From Aphrophora alni (lineage: Eukaryota > Arthropoda > Insecta > Hemiptera > Aphrophoridae): a stretch of 64,000 nucleotides of DNA. The notes beneath the pieces are model-generated. The model ran no database searches. It was given only the letters and a program-made list of their open reading frames with translations, and had not been told where the DNA came from. How positions within the stretch are numbered: position 1 is the first letter of the stretch; each line of letters starts with the position of its first letter. The translations under genes and the position numbers were made by a program. The stretch is from positions 103,497,340 to 103,561,339 of the forward strand of contig OY740772.1 of NCBI GenBank assembly GCA_963513935.1, given 5' to 3'. Shown here one piece after another: positions 1 through 11,612 of this stretch.

Positions 1-2300
1 TCTTATTTATCCTGAAACTTGACATGTATTTATTAAACAGTAAAATATCAGTACATTGATATCATTATTAAAACAAATCATATAGATCACTTATATTACA
101 CATCCTAATCTCAAATATTATTATTTCCTTTTAAGAAGGTTTAAATTTTTAAAATCTTGAATTTACTCTAAGTTGCAACTGGAAAATCATTTATAAAACA
201 AAACAGCTTGAAAATATCTGTTTTCTAATATTGAATTTACTTTATTTAAAGAAGAGAAATATGTCAGTAGACATTTATTGATCATTTATATGAAAAAAAT
301 ATGATTACTTAGAAATATTAAAATTATAAAAATTAAAGCATCAAACATAATAAATTTTGTACAATAAACATATTACATTCTGTGTGTTAAATAACACGTT
401 TTTTACCAGTCTGAGTTACCATTTGAGTTAATATTACAGATAGTTTTCTTTTGACTGGAAAATGTGCAGATTCATCCTGTGACTGATAACTCTTCAGTCG
501 ATTGTTTATAATCATCAGATCCAGAGTCCAATCATATATTATCCTTGGCTTCTCTGTCACCATCTAAATTTCCAACATCGGAATCATCATTTATGTCTAT
601 AAGTCTGTCTATTTCGGATGATTGTAAAGCCATTTTCACAAATTATTTAAAAGATAAAATAAAAACACTAAGATAGTATGAGAAAAAATATTTACAAACT
701 TAACTTAATATTTAGGACACTATTTACAACAATTATATAAAAAACATTCACCAAGTTCTAATAAATAAATAAAAATATAAATTGCAGTATTTCAGATAAA
801 ACTGACACTAATTGTATCTATTTGTAAAACTGAATTGTCCAAAACAAATATTGATCACTCTCTGGATGTAGCAACAGATGTATTGACCTTAGGAAGATGA
901 GTGAGATAGATTGATTGGTAGAGTCGCTTCAAAAACCTATTTGCATTACTGTATCTAAAAACAAACTTGCATTCGTAAAAATGATAATTTTTTACAAATT
1001 TTAACATTATATGTATATATATATATATGTTAATTTTTTTGTTCCAGATCCAGAATTATCCTGGAACAAGGTGTTGTAAAGGATTTTAAGATGGAAGTAA
1101 TTATTAAAATGTAAGTTAACTATGAATTTATTATTTTGTTCAATTATAAAAACAATTGTGACTAAAAATATACAAAACTCTTTTTAAAAGGTAAACTAAT
1201 GATAAACGTAACTCCTTTGAGCAGAAATGGGAAAGAAAATTAATTTTTTCAGTTCATTTTACTTCAAGTTTCAATTGGTCCTGCTACTAGACGTTGAAGA
1301 GTTCTGTATGTCCGTCTGATGGTTTGGCTTTCATATTGTAAGAAATAACTGACAGTTGATAATTTGATAATTGATTATACAGCTGTGAGTTATAGAAACA
1401 TCCAAATTTGACTAATTTTGTGTATAATTAATGTTTGTAAATTGTTGTTCTACTGAAATATGTTGTTAAATCAACTTATCAGTTTTCTTTAGTTACTTCT
1501 TTGAAGAAGAATCCAATTTTTCATTTCTTTGTTACTATAGTTTGTACTGTCATTATAAATAATTCTATTTCGTTGGTCAAAATTATCATTCTTCTTTCTT
1601 CTTCATTTGGCATTTTTATTTTTTTTTTGTCAAATTTGAAGACAAAAAAATAAAAAGTCATTTCGTAATAGAAGAACAATAATTTAATATTTATTGTAAG
1701 TTGTAAATGAAAATATAAAAGTTTTTTTTTTTTTTTCATATCAGTTTTTGTAGTTTTTCAAATAGTTTGTAGAAATATATCAATTTGTTTTATTTTTTGC
1801 TTTATAGACAATCTTGTGTGCATCTTTAACCTATGTCCTTCCTATACCTTCATATCCTCAATCCTTATACACAAGCTGTAGCTGGACACCTAACTGGCCC
1901 TCTGTAAGTATTAGTAGAAAACTTTATGAGTTTAATAAAGAATAATTTTTGTTTTCGTGTTTCAAGTCAAAACCATTGTGGTCACCATCATCTATTTATA
2001 ATAATATAGGGTGTTTCATTATACAAGGTGATTTAAAGTTCTCTATAGACAAAATTTGTTAACTATTTTTGTTAAATATTGAGTTCACATTTTGTATACA
2101 GTTTTAATCCTGATGATATAAAACTATATACAATTAAAATTTGTACAAAACTAAAACAAAATGATGTCCATTTAAAATTTAGATGTTAAATATCTAAAAA
2201 ACAGTTGATTTTACACAAAACTTACAAGAGGTATTTTGTTCGGCCTAAACTACATGAGAATATCTTTGTGTAAATCTAAGTTAAAAGATAACCATGATAT
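1..2300. other. AT-rich non-coding DNA
   Basis: No gene recognised. A short acidic minus-strand reading (633 down to about 450, MALQSSEIDRLIDINDDS, broken by a stop) resembles transposase acidic N-termini, but this is too weak to call. Two exon-like intervals with good splice borders (1047-1110 and 1806-1902) are treated under findings. A short (TA)n run is at 1013-1028. Confidence 0.4.
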
Positions 2301-2329
2301 TGGTAAAATGGTTTTTCTGATCCTGGACT

Positions 2330-2790
2330 CCAGTCAATGAAGCTTCTGACATTCCAGTAGAGTTACACTGTTCAGTGAGGTCTTTAAATGACTGTCCAGT
2401 ATTCGGCATATAAGGACACTTCTCCAATCATCTTTGATTCGGTATCATGGTAATGGATTCCTCTGAAAGGTAGTCTTTAAGACGGTAGAGTTGTGTAGAA
2501 AAGCGGTCATTTCCAGTAAGATAGAACAACGCCACAGATTGTCTCCTGGGTCCGTACTTGTTCCTTTCCCACTTAAGAGCTATGTTTTCCCAGACATTAT
2601 TTGAAATTTTCTTCTGTTATTTTTCCTCCTGATTATAATTTTTGCAGTTTTTATGACAGGTAAATTGTTCAGCTGTAGAAGAGATGTGTCTCACTTTGTT
2701 AATCTATCAGCCACATTGTTCCCTAGTATTCCAACTTGTGAGAGAATCCATTGTAATATAATGCACTTATTGTGGGATGACATATACCAG
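2330..2790 (-). pseudogene. LINE RNase H / C-terminal fragment
   Basis: The minus-strand reading near 2770-2700 contains LQWILSQVGILGNNVADRL, the RNase H block [LV]QWxPSHxGIxGNExAD of insect non-LTR retrotransposons. Downstream, in shifted frames, are ENIALKWER and LTGNDRFSTQLYRLK, resembling the C-terminal LTGH...LHR segment of such ORF2 proteins. Several frameshifts and stops; no ends or target duplication seen. Confidence 0.6.
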
Positions 2791-3662
2791 CACTGTTATT
2801 CATTAAACATCACCTAGGTGAGACGTACAGGTTACGGCGTACTGCGGATGCGAGTAACTTTGTCCCCCAAAAATAGACACCGATCAGAAACAAACAAAAA
2901 TTTCTTAAGGTTTCTGTAGTCTCTTTCTGCCTCAGCACCGGTCACGATTGCCTTGCTTTTCACTTTAAACGAATAAAGACCACTTCATCGGAAGAATATA
3001 CAATCTGCCATAATATAATACACGAGAAGACAAGGGAGCATCGCTACATTGGCAAAGACTCAATGTCTACATAAGGAAGGAGAAGAATCTATGTCAATTC
3101 TGTTGCAACAATTGGACGCCAGGTAGCTGATGGGACAGAGCTCAAGCTTGCTATATGCAACTACATAATACACTTTTTGGAGAGTTCATATCATTTATTG
3201 GATTTATTTATGGTTTTTGTACTGTATGATTGTGTTACAGCTTGTACTGTGGTTTTGGAATCTTTCAATGTTTATGTAATAGTTAATTAGTTAGAAGAGC
3301 ACTTGATATGGCTTTCATCTCCACATCAAGATTGATCTGTACATGTCCATTCCTAAAAATTAATACCTCTAGTAATTAAATTAGAATATACAAGAGCTTT
3401 TCTAGGGTCTAAGGTTTTGGAAACTCCAAACAAAATAATAGACAATCCAACCCATCTTTCACTTTTCACTGTACCCTATTAAATTACCTAGAATTAGATA
3501 TCTTAGCTATTCTTTTAATTTACCATAAAACAAATAATATATTATATCATGTGATAATCATAATTGAATTGACTTCTTGTAAATTTATTGTAAGATTAAC
3601 AGTTTTTGAAATAATAGACATCAAAAATTTCAAGGGGTCATTATTTTGAAATGATTTATATA

Positions 3663-4276
3663 CAGTAGAGTTCCGCAAACTCAGCGTAATGTGGACCGGA
3701 AGTGTGCCGAGTTTGTGAAATGCCGGGTTAAGGGCAAAAAATAAATTAAATTTGAAACACCAAAGCGGCGGCGATATCAAACGACTATGTCGATAGCGGT
3801 ATCCCATTGTCGGCGGTGTAAAAACACCACAGCATTGGCACCCGTCGGTATAGCAGACATACACCTGCAAAAACGTTTGATGGGCCGCTTTTTTCCATGA
3901 ATCAATTTAGTATACATTATGGAAAATATAACATTTCTTTTCAGTTTTCTTTGACTGGTTATGATCTACGCACAGTATATACAGTAAATAAAAATGAGCG
4001 AGTTACAAAAACGGAAGCGTGTGTTGGTTTCAATTGAGACGTGGTTAAATGTGTTAAAAAGACTTGACAAAGGGGAATCTGTAAAAAAGCTTTGTGACGA
4101 GTTTAACGTGGGAAAAGTACCATCAACGATTCGAGCGATCGAAGTTAATGCCCGCTTTGGGATCTGCCGAACTTTTACGAACATCGCTGTTTTTAGCAAT
4201 GTATTTTTTCCCGTCGGGGTCACCGAGTAATCCGGACTGCCGGGTTATCGAGTGCCGAGTTTGCGAGACTCTACTG
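3663..4276 (+). mobile_element. Pogo/Tigger-type element, internally deleted (copy 1)
   Basis: Terminal inverted repeats CAGTAGAGTTCCGCAAACTC (left) and a near match at the right end are flanked by TA duplications (3661-3662, 4277-4278). 614 bp. Inside, 3994-4130 encodes the start of a pogo/Tigger transposase DNA-binding domain (SELQKRKRVLVSIETWLNVL..LDKGESVKKLCDEFNVGK), after which the DDE core is missing. It is related to the 40.5-kb copy through an inverted shared GC-rich segment. Confidence 0.85.
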
Positions 4277-5930
4277 TACTTTATTATACATTTATCTAGA
4301 CGTGTTAAGACCATGATTCAAACCTTCACATATCATAAATTTTGACTTAATATCTACATCCATTCCATACAAATTTTATTTTCCAGGCATGTATTTTTTT
4401 AAATCTTGTTTTTAAAAAAATAATAAAAATATTATTACTTCCTTGGATTACTTAGTAAATGTTTGGGGTTACACCCTCCCCAGATTTTCAAAAATTATTT
4501 TTTTCTTAGTGTTATTGTAAATTGAGTTTCTTTAATGTTAACTTCAAACTATTCACTAAAATGATATATTGTAAGCTTAGGGTTTTATCACAATAATAGG
4601 GTAAACTCAAAAAAGTTTCAACTTGTATAAACATTGGCACACTAATCATACTATATTATTTTATAAATTACAATTTCAATAAATTTGATTTTGCTATGGT
4701 ATTTTTGGGGTAATATTATATACAAAGTTGAATATAAACCCAGACTAAAGTTTCCTTAAGGGTAGATTATCAGGTACATAGATTGTTTATATCAAAAATG
4801 GTATCATAGATTGTTAACAAAATGTGTTTCCAATTTAGAAATAATTACACAAGTGTTGATGATTCACATGTACAAGTTGACAGTAAGTCACCTGTTTGGA
4901 ATGTTATTTATGGTGACTGAGATATATGGAATTTTAAAAAATGTATTCTGCCTGAGTGTCTGTGACGGTCAATAATGATTTCACCTGTAAGTCCTTCCTT
5001 ATTGCCACCCTTTAAAGTATGAAAAGTACTATATTTTCGCTCCACTAATTGGTATATTTTCATTTGTGATTTTGTTTGTATACACTTGAAAGGAAATTTC
5101 TGAAATTGTTATTATTTTGTTTGTGTGTTTTCAGGGGGCATGACGTTGAACGCCTCCTCGTGGTGTGCTCTGGACTTAGACAGAACGTTCAACACAACCA
5201 TTGTTTCACATTTATAGAAAAGTAAGCTAAGTTAAGAACTTTAATTTTATATATAAAGCTTCTTCTTGTTGCAGGGCCTTTTTACAGCTATGTAAAATGT
5301 TACGGGTTTGTTTATTTATGTTTGTTAACTAGTTTTAGTATGTTATTGTCGTTTAAGTTTTATAAATTGTTTTTAGTTTCATTTTTAGTTGTATTTAAAT
5401 TGGACCATTTTTAGTTGTATTTAAATTGGACCTTTTTTTAATGCTCATTGTTATGAAGATGATAATGACCGCAATGCTTCGCCTTAAAACCACAAAAAAA
5501 AAAAAATACAAAAAAAAAATAAATAAAGCTTCTTCACGGATATGGTTGAAATAAAACCTGAACAATTTAGGTTTATATTTTAACAACATTTTGTTAAGTG
5601 GCACACAATAATTAGGGGGACTTTTTTTTTTTAATCAGTCATAATATCCATGAACCGATACTGTAAAATTAAATTTTAAAAAATTGTATGTCTAGAATCA
5701 CATCTAAAAGTTTGGCAGGCTGATTGTGAAAAACTCTGTATAGGAATATGTTGATACTAAACTTTTGTGAGCGTTCAACCTACAGATTTTGTACTATAAA
5801 TTGATGAACATTCTATAGAGAGACAAAAGCGTGGTAATTGTAATACATTTTCACATGTAGACTCATAAAAAACTAAACAAACAAAATTATAGGTCACAAA
5901 TAATTCGGTTTTTTTTTTTAATTTCGCAGG
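4277..5930. other. Non-coding DNA with a short GC-rich patch
   Basis: No gene recognised. 5134-5220 is GC-richer, begins after a T-rich AG acceptor-like site and is discussed under findings. 5446-5497 carries a motif (GATAATGACCGCAATG...CTTCGCCTTAAAACCAC) that recurs near 17.48 and 38.92 kb, so it is probably a dispersed repeat end. Confidence 0.4.
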
Positions 5931-5939
5931 ATAGGTGGA

Positions 5940-6480
5940 AAATCTTCAAAAGACAAAGGGAGAAATTCGCTCTTCCCAATAGTGTGAGATTCTTACTCAC
6001 TAAAAACCACCTTCCTTCCTGTTAGTACCCCTATCGCATGGGACAAGGAAACAGGAAAAGGTTTTCCATGTACCAAGCTGAGAAGCTCTTTCCATGGGCG
6101 TATCGAGATTGTAAATGTGGAAGAAAGCAGAACGTTATGTATCCGCGCGAAGGGCGAGGTAAAGACCTGACTTGACAGAGTCCAGTCAGGTAAAACCTCG
6201 CGACAGATCATGCAGGAGCCTAGGTTTGCTAGATGTGGCGTGCAAGGTGAAGGATGGAAGTTACCTTACAAATACTTTGACAGTGAATTTATTGGAGGAG
6301 CTATAAGCTACATCTTTTTCTGCTGCCTACTCGATACTGAAATAAGCGTGCAAGATTAGACTGCATGCAACTACATCCTGGTGGCGACAGCTTGGCTCAT
6401 GCCGCTACGGTGCACCCTTTGGTCTGAAGCAGAGCTAGAAAGCAAAGAGGTAAAATTTAGGTATGAAGTAGGCTATGCAT
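5940..6480. other. GC-richer unclassified segment next to LINE fragment
   Basis: Composition differs from the AT-rich surroundings, and short open stretches occur on both strands, but no protein family is recognised. It lies immediately 3' (in minus-strand sense) of the Jockey-like fragment and may be its 3' region or a separate element. Confidence 0.3.
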
Positions 6481-6484
6481 GGCT

Positions 6485-6965
6485 TTATAAGCCCAAACGA
6501 GAGATTAAGGTCAGTTGTACTAATAAGGACAGTGGCCGTCTTTGTTTGTCAAATGTTGTGTCGTATGTACCTAGTGAAGAGATTAGCGTTGAGGTTGGGT
6601 GTGCATGTGCCCCCTTGTAGAGATTAGCTGATAATCGTTGAATGTGTTGTTTGATGAACGGCACATTTAAGTCTTTATGTAAGGTCCTAACTCTGGTGCA
6701 CATTGGTGCTTTGGTGATTATTCTCAAAACCTTGTTTTGGAATATCTGTAGCCTGTGCATGTGTGAGTCCCCAGTGTGTCCACAGACGGGCGCTGCATAG
6801 GTGATGACGCTTCTAAGTATAGATAAATAGATTGTGGTGGCTGTTCTCAATTCAAGAGAACTTGTTTTATTGAGCAATGGATATAGTTGTGACAGTGTCA
6901 TGTTTGCTCTTTTAATTGTGTCGGATATGTGGGCAGACCAAGTCAGTTTAATAATTTGAGTTGGG
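6485..6965 (-). pseudogene. Jockey-like LINE ORF2 C-terminal fragment
   Basis: An open 138-residue stretch reads LSQLYPLLNKTSSLELRTAT..YLSILRSVITYAAPVCG...LQIFQNKVLRIITKAP...LHKDLNVPFIKQHI, the region after the reverse transcriptase core in Jockey-clade elements (LYPLL, SxLxLRxxxxIYxxILRPxxTYAxPxWG, LQxxQNKxLR). Upstream, WSAHISDTIKRAN continues it to about 6965. The RT active site is absent. No intact ends. Confidence 0.8.
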
Positions 6966-7194
6966 AGTTATGAACCATCCTCGGACGCACGAGAAAATAA
7001 TAGCATAATATATCTTATATATGATACAAGTGATTTCATTAACATTTTGGTCTAATGTGATGATAATGTTCAGTACAGAATCAGTTCTAAGAATTGCATA
7101 CTTTGGATTATATTACTCTCATTTTAAGGTATGGGATTGCTCTGTGGGGCAATTTTACTAAATAAATTACCCAACGGGTCATTTGTCAGCAATA

Positions 7195-7560
7195 TAACAA
7201 CTAAGAATTATGGCTCATTGGAGCTATCAAGATTCTTGCAGAAGTGTAATGACCTTTATTAGGGGGCAACTCGGACAAATCACAGGATTATTACAGGACA
7301 CTTGAGGATGCACTTGCACAGGATAGGACCATACCATGGAGAAACTGTGTGGGATGGATGAAGAGACTGCAGGACAAGTGAGGCACTTGCTAATAAGAGG
7401 TACAAGGTTTTGGACTTCCAAACTGCTGATGAACTCTCATTGGAAGAACAAGTGTGTGGACTATAAAAACCCGTAATAAAGCCTGTAAGACTAATCTACT
7501 AGGCTAAAATTAAGAGACTTAGTTGCATAATTGGTCTATTGTCGCAGTGCCCGAGCTGTT
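7195..7560 (+). pseudogene. RNase H-bearing LINE C-terminal fragment
   Basis: In two shifted frames the + strand reads FIRGQLGQITGLLQDT, METVCG-like pieces with DEETAGQVRHLL, then RFW and ADELSLEEQVCGL. This follows the LINE C-terminal pattern LTGH...LHRxG...C..C..xEETAxHLL. Decayed by stops; no ends identified. Confidence 0.5.
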
Positions 7561-7569
7561 TTAATCCTA

Positions 7570-9390
7570 ACCTCTCGACTTAATTTAATTTACATATCAG
7601 AAATAATTTTATATTAAAAGTTAAACAAGTCTTTACCTTTTAACATTGATATACATATTCAAAGTAAATATGACTTTCATAATGACAAAATAAAAGTTTT
7701 GAACAATTTTAACTTGTGAATAAAATTAGTTTCACCTGTGAGAAGATATTTATTCTAAGAAAAAAATTCTCATAAAATAATTAAAAATATTTCAATGGTA
7801 ATTTCGTCATCCTTAGTTGATACATTAGCTAATATAAAATAATACATTATGACTAAACACTTAATTAATTATAATTTGTGAGTGTGAGATAGTACTTGAA
7901 AGGTGTTTGATTATTAAACATTATTTTGTGTTCTGACGTTCAAGGTCAGTTAGAAAAAAAATAACACTAATAGGTTTTAATGGAAAATTAACATACATAC
8001 AGCAAACAAGTTAAAATAGTGCAAAGTGTATGTAATCATACAAAATTAATATACTAAGAAATAAACAACTTAGTTTTTCAGATTTTGTCAAAAGTTTTTC
8101 TCTGTTGTTTTATCAGAGGACACAAAATTTAGGAAGATAACTAAAGTTTAGTATTTACTACTGCTGTTATTAATATAATTAAAATTACAAAAACCTTAAT
8201 GTTTTAAAATTTGTTCTTAAGGAATATTTCGACTTCTTTGGATGTTTATAACAATTTGTGACACTGATTCATTCTGGTCAAACTGTAACCATGTCATATA
8301 ACTATTTCAGTAGTATATAATTACAAATTTTCAAAATGGTAATGACAATATTTTTATACTGTATGCCCTGTCCAAGCTGCTTGTTTAGAGCTTTAAAATT
8401 ATTTTACTCAGAGGTATGGTAATACAGTAAGATCTCTATGGAGTCTGTAAAATCTTTATTGAAGGGGGTAGCATTATATTTAAGGTCGAGAAAATATTCC
8501 CTTACTCCAAGAACTGACCTATATTTTCGATATTTATTTTTTCTATTATCTTGATTACACCCTATGTTTATATAATATTGTTACTAATATTTCCCACCTC
8601 CAGGAAGTAAAAGCTAGTAACACCTTATGTAAATCTGCAGCTATTTTGAGTCAAATCAGTTTACTTGTATGAATATTATCGATATTATCGGGTAGTGTTA
8701 AAAACTGGAAAATCGATTTACCCGTAATATCGAACCATCAATAGAAATCGAAATATCTACTTTGAAAACTAGTTTGAAATTAATAACCATGATAATCAAC
8801 TTTCTAGTTTAGTTTGTAATCACAATAATTACTTCATTTAGAATCATTCCAATTTGCAAGAGAGTCTATGAATAATTATGCAATGACGCAGCTTTTTTTT
8901 TTTATTGAAGTTTTACTACATTATTGTATATATATGACCAAATTATATTCTGTCAGCACTTGAACCCAGATTGAATACACATTGATTCTAAGGATATGAA
9001 GATCATTTGATATAAGGGAGAACCAGGTTTTTTACATTTGTAAGTAAACTTAAATGTGAGTAGATTTACTTTAAAATTATTAAGAACCATTTATTTTATG
9101 TAATTTATTTTTTGTAACTTGATGTTTGGTAATCTGTGCATTGTGTTGAAAATATTCAAGGGATTTTTGATTTTTTTGTTATTAGTAGTCCTTAAATTTA
9201 ATAATTAGTATATTTTTCTGATTTATTATTATAAAAAAAAAAAAAATTACTTTCTCAATGTAGTATGGAGAAAGTTATGTGATAGGTAATAAATTCGCAA
9301 TTATGTAAGGCTAGTCTGCCCTGATATTTCTTTAAAAAAATTGTCAAAATTGTTTACTGTATTTATTTATAAAGAAAGTTATACAGGTAT
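7570..9390. other. AT-rich non-coding DNA
   Basis: No gene recognised. It contains a small inverted repeat at 8679-8738 (GATATTATCGGGTA and its near complement). Confidence 0.4.
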
Positions 9391-9398
9391 TTTTAGCT

Positions 9399-10010
9399 AT
9401 TTTTTAAATCATGTTCTACATACCTTATTTCTTAAAAATAAAATAAGTTTTGGTAATTGTTTACTGTAACTGCAACCAGTCTTTTTGGCAATTTAAAAAA
9501 ATTATATTCTACATACATTATTTATTAATGATAAAATAAGTTTTCACCACAGAGCTAACTTTTCCCCAAAAAATCACGATTTTAAAACTACAGAATTCAA
9601 TGTATTTATATATCACCAAATCAAGCAACATTGAGCGTGGTTAGTATTTGGATGGGTGACTGCTTGGTACGCATGCACAATTTCTTATTTTTTAAAATTT
9701 ACATGTGTCAGGTAAGGTACTTGACCTTGTAAGATAAAAATGTGCATACAAAATTGAAACCCAGAAAATTGAAATTATGTTTTTTTCCATGAAAAAGTTA
9801 GTTCCGATGTGAAAACTTATTTTATTATTAATAAATAAAGTATATAGAACATGATTTTTAAAAAATCGTCAAAAAGACCGTTTGCAGTTACAGTAAACAA
9901 TTACCTAAGTTTTCAACAGAGCTAACTTTTTCACTGAAATATTACAATTTCAAAACTATGGAATTCAATACATTTTTATAGGTCACCAAAGTCAAGCAAA
10001 ATGTCTAGTC
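9399..10010. repeat. Foldback repeat with internal 5S-like segment
   Basis: Left arm about 9453-9560 (GGTAATTGTTTACTGTAACT... to AGAGCTAACTTTT) is the imperfect reverse complement of about 9788-9908. A partial duplicate of the left arm is at 9399-9451. A copy in the right-arm orientation lies at 13005-13095, beyond the mariner, so the 9.4-13.1 kb block may once have been one larger structure. Confidence 0.75.
9613..9672 (+). pseudogene. 5S rRNA-derived segment
   Basis: TCACCAAATCAAGCAACATT followed by GCGTGGTTAGTATTTGGATG and GGTGACTGCTTGG matches the 3' half of metazoan 5S rRNA (TCACCGAA-TTAAGCA-CGTCGG-GC-CGGTTAGTACTT-GATGGG-GACCGCTTGG), which includes the internal TFIIIA/Pol III control region. 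The 5' half of 5S is replaced by unrelated AT-rich sequence. A shorter second copy (GGTCACCAAAGTCAAGCAAA) lies at 9980-10000 and shares about 40 bp of the same upstream flank, so the 5S piece belongs to a repeat family and is not a lone gene copy. Confidence 0.75.
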
Positions 10011-10094
10011 TATCTTAATCCAATACTAGGCTTATGAGGTTAAGGCGTCTGTCTAAATTAATTTCTATGGCAACAATGGTGAATATATTGCCAT

Positions 10095-10237
10095 ATCGCT
10101 TAATGTTTAATCTCATCGCTTAATGTTTAATCTCATCGCTTAATGTTTAATCTCATCGCTTAATGTTTAATCTCATCGCTTAATGTTTAATCTCATCGCT
10201 TAATGTTTAATCTCATCGCTTAATGTTCATTTTCATC
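10095..10237. repeat. 20-bp tandem repeat, about 7 copies
   Basis: Unit ATCGCTTAATGTTTAATCTC, repeated perfectly six times with a degenerate last copy. A second pair of about 20-bp units (CGCAAATAGGTCTGTT) follows at 10237-10275. Confidence 0.95.
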
Positions 10238-10298
10238 GCAAATAGGTCTGTTCAGCGCAAATAGGTCTGTTTAGGTAATTATATAAATATGTACCATG

Positions 10299-11082
10299 TG
10301 TCCCAAAAGTCCCACTTCCCCTTATTATTATTCTTTTTATTAATGGAAATAGAAAGATTTGCTTTGGGGGAAGTTTAGATAACCAAAGGAGTTTTTTGAA
10401 GTATCAAAATTTTCAACCCTAAGCCCCAAAATGGGGTAGTTGGGTGTAAGTCAATAATTTTAAATAGCAACCGCTATTAAGTGATACCTCATTTTAAAGG
10501 TCTTTTAAAAATAAGAATAATGGCGCAAACTAGAGGTCTCTAAGTTCATCCTACCCAACATAGCGACCAATCGAATTGTGAATTTTACGTTAATAATTAT
10601 ACCGGAAATGTTACGAAATGTACAACAAGCTTTTGAGTCCAGAATCTATTTCTGCCAAGAAGTAAATGGTAGCCATTTCGAGAACTTAATCTGAGCTAAA
10701 AAAACAAGGTAAGGCTCTTACTATCATTTTACTTACATAGAGCTGTTTGTAATGTAATAAAAACAACTGGAGTTTGTAGGTTAACATTCACAATTCGATT
10801 GGTCGCTATGTTGGGTGTTGGGTAGGATGAATTTAGAGACCTCTAGTTTGCACCATTATTCTTATTTTTAAAAGATCTTTAAAATGAGGTATCACTCAAT
10901 AGGGGTTGCTATTTAAAATTCTTGACTTACCCCCAAACTACCCCATTTTGGGGGTAAGGGTTGAAAATTTTGATACTTAAAAAAAGTCCTCCTTTGGTTA
11001 TCTAAACTTTCGCCAAAGCAAATCTGTCTATTTCCGTTAATAAAAAAAAATAATAGGGGGGGGGGGTGGGACTTTTGGGACA
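10299..11082. mobile_element. Foldback element with about 290-bp inverted arms
   Basis: Ends are TGTCCCAAAAGTCCCAC and its reverse complement. The left arm (10299-10583) matches the reverse complement of the right arm (10784-11082) with scattered substitutions and a short insertion. No ORF. The G-run at about 11056-11066 pairs with the CCC-rich left end. No confident target duplication seen. Confidence 0.85.
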
Positions 11083-11208
11083 TATAGTATATTATATATA
11101 ATTTTTATATACATGGTATCTAACCAGACCTAGTAAAGAAATGATACAAGTCTGGGAAGGTTGCCTTACCAGACCTTTAGTTCCTTTACTAGGTCTGGCT
11201 AGGTCAAA

Positions 11209-11283
11209 ATATATATATATATATATATATTTTATGAGACTTAGTTCACATGATTCTGAAATATATATTTATATATATATATA

Positions 11284-11345
<62 letters not shown>
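11209..11345. repeat. (TA)n microsatellite cluster
   Basis: Runs at about 11209-11230, 11262-11282 and 11287-11345. The ORF crossing it is repeat-derived. The hairpin just upstream (CCAGACCTAGTAAAG ... CTTTACTAGGTCTGG, 11126-11201) is a separate small inverted repeat. Confidence 0.95.
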
Positions 11346-11349
<4 letters not shown>

Positions 11350-11394
11350 AACCAGACATATTTGCGCAGATGAACATACATCGAATGATGAGAC

Positions 11395-11505
11395 ACTCAA
11401 TAGTCCTAAGATTTCATACTTTTATATTACTTTTTTTGACAGAAATAATGGATTTTGATACTTGAAAAGGGTATTCCCAGCTTAAGGGTGATCCAATTTT
11501 TTAAT
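11395..11505. repeat. Fragment of the 13.1-13.6 kb foldback family
   Basis: TTTCATACTTTTATATTACT ... GGATTTTGATACTTGAAAAG matches the right arm at 13468-13525 in the same orientation with point differences. Confidence 0.55.
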
Positions 11506-11612
11506 AATGAGGTTGTAAAACACACTTTCATGAAATTTCTATATTAAATGGCAGCGCTGTATGAACCCTTTTTTCAAAATTTCAGCTGGCATTAGATAAC
11601 AGTTTTATTATA

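Noticed and set aside
450..633. Minus-strand acidic reading (MALQSSEIDRLIDINDD...), like a piggyBac N-terminus
   Set aside because: Short, low complexity, broken by a stop, with no ends or further domains.
6381..6620. 79-residue + strand ORF
   Set aside because: Overlaps the Jockey-like fragment in antisense, and the rest has no recognisable domain.
10095..10275. Regularly spaced 20-bp repeats resembling a CRISPR array
   Set aside because: Units are directly adjacent with no spacers, in animal DNA; a plain tandem repeat.
11141..11458. 105-residue ORF rich in Tyr-Ile repeats
   Set aside because: Translation of (TA)n microsatellite; the same applies to ORFs at 18903, 28206 and 56425.
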